9,014 bases of DNA from RXIX01 sp003989075 (GTDB lineage: Bacteria > Pseudomonadota > Gammaproteobacteria > Competibacterales > Competibacteraceae). A program made the position numbers and the translations under genes. Below are positions 6,790 through 9,014 of this stretch, one piece after another. The stretch spans positions 1 through 9,014 of the forward strand of contig JAKOYN010000138.1 of assembly GCA_029780415.1 (NCBI GenBank), in the 5' to 3' direction. Each line of letters begins with the position of its first letter. Position 1 is the stretch's first letter. Below the pieces are notes generated by a model. The model ran no database searches. It was not told the origin of the DNA and was given only the letters and a program-made list of their open reading frames with translations.

Positions 6790-8284
6790 ACTCCAGACGA
6801 AACGCAGCCTTTTTCAGATAGCGCGATTCGGTCAGCAGATCGGCATGGGTCAGCGGGTGCTCAGCCAGCCAGCCCGCTGGAAAATACAGGCTGACCCGCT
6901 GCTCATCCACACTCAAGGTCAGCGACGGCAAGGGTTGCCGGCTGCGCCCGCGGTGCAACACCACCGCCAGCCGCAGCAACACGCACAGCCGCTTGATCGG
7001 TAACACCTGCTCGCGGGGCAGATGCGCGAAGGCATCGGCAGGATAGGAGCGACGATGCCGCCGCACCAGCGCCGCCAGCAGTACCTGATCACCGTTCGAG
7101 AAACCGGGCAGATCGGCGTTTTCCAGAATATAGGCGCCATGCTTATGGTAGTTATGATGGGACAGCAACAGGCCGATCTCATGCAGCCGGGCGGCCCATT
7201 CCAGCAACCGGCCATAACCCCCGGTGTCCAGTTGCCAGCTTTGGCACACCTGCGTCAGCAGCGCCAGCGCCGTAGCACTGACCCGCTCGGCCTGCGCCTC
7301 GTCCAGATCGTAGCGGCCCGTGATGGCGACAATGGTGCGGTCGCGCACATCCTCGTGGCGAATGCGCCCGAGCAGGTCGTAAATCAGCCCCTCGCGCAGC
7401 GCACCGTCGGATACGTCCATGTGCGTGATGTTCAGCACCTCGCACAGCCCATGAAGCACCACGAAACCACCGGGAAACACGCGGGCACGGGCCGGTTCCA
7501 GTTGCCAGCGCTCGGCCAGTACGGCTGTGCTGCCCGCCTCCAGCAGCGCGCCGCGCACACGCCGCAGCGCCTCCAGGGTAATACCCTCACGACTCCAGCC
7601 CTCGCGGATCACCACATCCTGCACCGCCTTGATGGTGCCCGAAGCGCCGGTCACCACATCCCAGCCCAGATCCTGGAACTCCACCATGACCGGCTCCAGC
7701 TTCAGGCGCACCGCCAGTTCGGCGCGGCGCAGACGGCTCTCGGTGATGCGCCCATCATCGAAGCAGGCCCGGCTCATGCTGACGCAGCCCATTTTCAGGC
7801 TGGTCAACTGCACCGCCTCGAACTGGCGGCCCACGATCAGTTCGGTGCTGCCGCCGCCGATATCCACCACCAGCCGTTGACCCGGCACATCGGCGACGCT
7901 GTGCATCACCCCAAGATAGACCAGCCGCGCCTCTTCCTGGCCGCTGATCACCTCGACCCGATGCCCAAGCAGCCCTTCCGCCTGGGCCAGAAACTCGGCG
8001 CTGTTGCGCGCCAGACGCAGGGTATTGGTGCCGACAATGCGCACCTGCCCAGCTGGAATATGGCGCAGGCGCTGCCCGAAACGCGCCAGGCAATCCAGCG
8101 CACGCTGTTGCCCCACCTCATCAAGACGATTACGGCCGTCCAGACCAGCCGCCAGCTGCACCATTTCGCGCAGGCGATCGAGCACCTGGATCTGGCCGTT
8201 CACCAGCCGGGCCACGATCATGTGAAAGCTGTTCGAACCTAGATCAATGGCCGCAACAACATCGACAGACCCATCCTCGGACAT
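6782..8284 (-). CDS. ppx: Exopolyphosphatase / guanosine pentaphosphate phosphohydrolase
   Basis: Removes terminal phosphates from inorganic polyphosphate; the Ppx/GppA family also hydrolyses pppGpp to ppGpp. With the chosen start it has 500 residues (E. coli Ppx has 513). The N-terminal ASKHA ATPase-like part has IDLGSNSFH (13-21), GTNTLR (85-90), SGQEEAR with the catalytic glutamate near 117-118, and DIGGGSTE (141-148). The C-terminal part is HD-like, with ARLHEIG and HHNYHKHGAYIL. The length suggests Ppx rather than a short one-domain form, but Ppx and GppA are hard to separate by eye. The ATG at 8284 has AAGGA seven bases upstream. The longer frame from 8344 would overlap sixA and add 20 residues outside the conserved domain. 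It follows sixA by 14 bases, so both are probably on one transcript. Confidence 0.93.
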   Translation of the reverse strand: MSEDGSVDVVAAIDLGSNSFHMIVARLVNGQIQVLDRLREMVQLAAGLDGRNRLDEVGQQRALDCLARFGQRLRHIPAGQVRIVGTNTLRLARNSAEFLAQAEGLLGHRVEVISGQEEARLVYLGVMHSVADVPGQRLVVDIGGGSTELIVGRQFEAVQLTSLKMGCVSMSRACFDDGRITESRLRRAELAVRLKLEPVMVEFQDLGWDVVTGASGTIKAVQDVVIREGWSREGITLEALRRVRGALLEAGSTAVLAERWQLEPARARVFPGGFVVLHGLCEVLNITHMDVSDGALREGLIYDLLGRIRHEDVRDRTIVAITGRYDLDEAQAERVSATALALLTQVCQSWQLDTGGYGRLLEWAARLHEIGLLLSHHNYHKHGAYILENADLPGFSNGDQVLLAALVRRHRRSYPADAFAHLPREQVLPIKRLCVLLRLAVVLHRGRSRQPLPSLTLSVDEQRVSLYFPAGWLAEHPLTHADLLTESRYLKKAAFRLEFN

Positions 8285-8298
8285 GCAAGGTTCCTTTG

Positions 8299-8811
8299 CT
8301 AATCCTGCTTGAGGCTGCGCAACTGACTGGCGGTCAACACCCAATGCAGCACGCCCTCGCCAGCACTGATCCGGTCCGGAAATTCGAGCAGTGCCGCGCC
8401 GCCCTTGCGAAAGGCGATCAGGGGCCGGGCAGCGCCTGTCAGCAGCAGACCGGCCAGCAGCCCCAGGTGCGGCTGATGTCCGACCACCAGCACAGTACCC
8501 GATCCCGGCAACTGCTCCAGCCAGCCCAGGGCCACCTCAACCGGCGCGTGGTAGTCCAGTTCGGTCCGCTCGACCACCGGTACCTCGCCAAAAGCGCGGG
8601 CGATGATGTCAGCGGTTTCCCGAGCCCGCAGCAGCGGACTGCTCGCCAGCAGATCAATGCCCGACAACTGCGTGCGCAGGCGGTTGGCGCCCTTACGCAT
8701 CTTCTTGCGGCCGGCTTCGGTCAGCGGGCGCAAGGCATCGCTGCCGCCGCCTGCGGCGTTGAACGTCTCCGTATCCTCGGCGATCGCATGGCGAACCAGT
8801 AACAGTTTCAT
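8299..8811 (-). CDS. sixA: Phosphohistidine phosphatase SixA
   Basis: A small (170-residue) histidine phosphatase of the RHG/phosphoglycerate-mutase superfamily. SixA in E. coli dephosphorylates a histidine of the nitrogen phosphotransferase protein NPr; earlier work linked it to the ArcB phosphotransfer domain. Catalytic His8 is in LLVRHAIAE directly after the start. Arg62 in SSPLLRARETA and His112 in VVGHQPHL complete the pocket. The length fits SixA (about 160) with no extra domain. The start is fixed by the RH motif seven residues in. No Shine-Dalgarno sequence is visible before it (GTATCTCGCGCAACATCTG precedes the ATG), and the tract upstream looks like an insertion-element end. ppx follows 14 bases downstream. 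The partner protein here is unknown. Confidence 0.9.
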   Translation of the reverse strand: MKLLLVRHAIAEDTETFNAAGGGSDALRPLTEAGRKKMRKGANRLRTQLSGIDLLASSPLLRARETADIIARAFGEVPVVERTELDYHAPVEVALGWLEQLPGSGTVLVVGHQPHLGLLAGLLLTGAARPLIAFRKGGAALLEFPDRISAGEGVLHWVLTASQLRSLKQD

Positions 8812-9014
8812 CAGATGTTGCGCGAGATACCCCGTCCTTTAGGGCGGGGAGGGATAGCGCGGAACGCGAAGCGTTCCCCTCTTCTCGCTCTCCTGTTAGG
8901 TCAGCTATCAGAGTTGAATGGGTGCAGGCTTTCCACCTGCCGGGTCGTGAGACTCTGCCCCGTAAAGGGCCTGGTGACGGAAGCCTTGCGGCTTCGCTCC
9001 CCTCGCCCATGTTG
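8812..9014. mobile_element. Gene-free folded tract, probable end of an IS200/IS605-family element
   Basis: The hairpin at 8830-8849 (CCCCGTCC, loop TTTA, GGGCGGGG, one G-T pair) followed by GGAGGGATAGCGC closely resembles right-end hairpins of IS200/IS605 (tnpB-bearing) elements as I remember them. More stem-loops follow: GGAACGC-GAA-GCGTTCC (8861-8877), GCAGG/CCTGC (8924-8940), GCCC/GGGC (8957-8970) and GAAGCC-TTGC-GGCTTC (8980-8995). No TnpA or TnpB sequence is visible. If this is an end, the element probably continues beyond base 9014 with its gene on the minus strand, or it is a remnant. A minus-strand frame is open across the region but its sequence looks non-coding. No terminal repeat or insertion boundary could be fixed. 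Confidence 0.45.
8830..8849. repeat. GC-rich hairpin of IS200/IS605-end type
   Basis: CCCCGTCC (8830-8837) pairs with GGGCGGGG (8842-8849) around a TTTA loop: eight base pairs including one G-T. It ends 19 bases upstream of the sixA start codon. Such subterminal hairpins are what single-strand (Y1) transposases of the IS200/IS605 family recognise. On the minus strand it would lie in the sixA leader and could affect its expression. Confidence 0.7.

Noticed and set aside
7022..8242. A 406-residue plus-strand open frame
   Set aside because: It is antisense to ppx, rich in Gln, His and Ala as expected for a shadow frame in GC-rich DNA, and has no recognisable domain.
8285..8344. Longer ppx start at 8344
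   Set aside because: It lies inside sixA and adds 20 residues ahead of the conserved domain, whereas the ATG at 8284 has AAGGA at good spacing.
8693..9010. Minus-strand open frame as the C-terminus of a TnpB transposase
   Set aside because: It runs out of frame into sixA, and shows no zinc-finger cysteines or TnpB motifs; the tract looks like structured non-coding DNA.

Overview
The window looks like ordinary chromosome from a GC-rich gammaproteobacterium. The basis is a Pseudomonas-type (zinc-ligand-free) HemB, an AapQMP amino-acid transporter, and hemB, ppx and sixA lying within a few kilobases of one another. A Chromatiales- or Xanthomonadales-like host is my guess; I cannot fix the genus.

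Layout: (1) 2-2938, + strand: the last three genes of a polar amino-acid ABC transporter operon. aapQ is cut by the left window edge, followed by aapM and aapP; the binding protein gene (aapJ) would lie to the left. (2) 2939-3282: a 344-bp convergent intergenic region holding two related copies of a dispersed GTTCGCCCTGAG / GCCTGTCGAAGGG repeat. One copy is expanded into eight tandem 14-bp units, and a perfect 14-bp-stem hairpin joins the two. (3) 3283-5824, - strand: hemB, an uncharacterised membrane-anchored protein and aroE, joined by two ATGA stop/start overlaps. (4) 5825-5961: divergent intergenic region with a TATAAT box and a palindrome in front of hemB. (5) 5962-6789, + strand: a sterol desaturase/fatty acid hydroxylase family membrane protein, overlapping the end of ppx tail to tail by 8 bp. 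(6) 6782-8811, - strand: sixA then ppx, an apparent two-gene operon for phosphohistidine and polyphosphate metabolism. (7) 8812-9014: a gene-free, strongly folded tract just upstream of sixA. Its first hairpin resembles the ends of IS200/IS605-family elements, and it may be the end (and possibly the guide-RNA part) of an element that continues past the right edge.

Functionally the window combines amino-acid import, tetrapyrrole synthesis (HemB), the shikimate pathway (AroE), lipid hydroxylation (probable) and polyphosphate/phosphohistidine turnover. I see no defence system, prophage, CRISPR array or biosynthetic cluster. The least explained parts are the tandem repeat region, the folded tract at the right end, and the unnamed protein between hemB and aroE.
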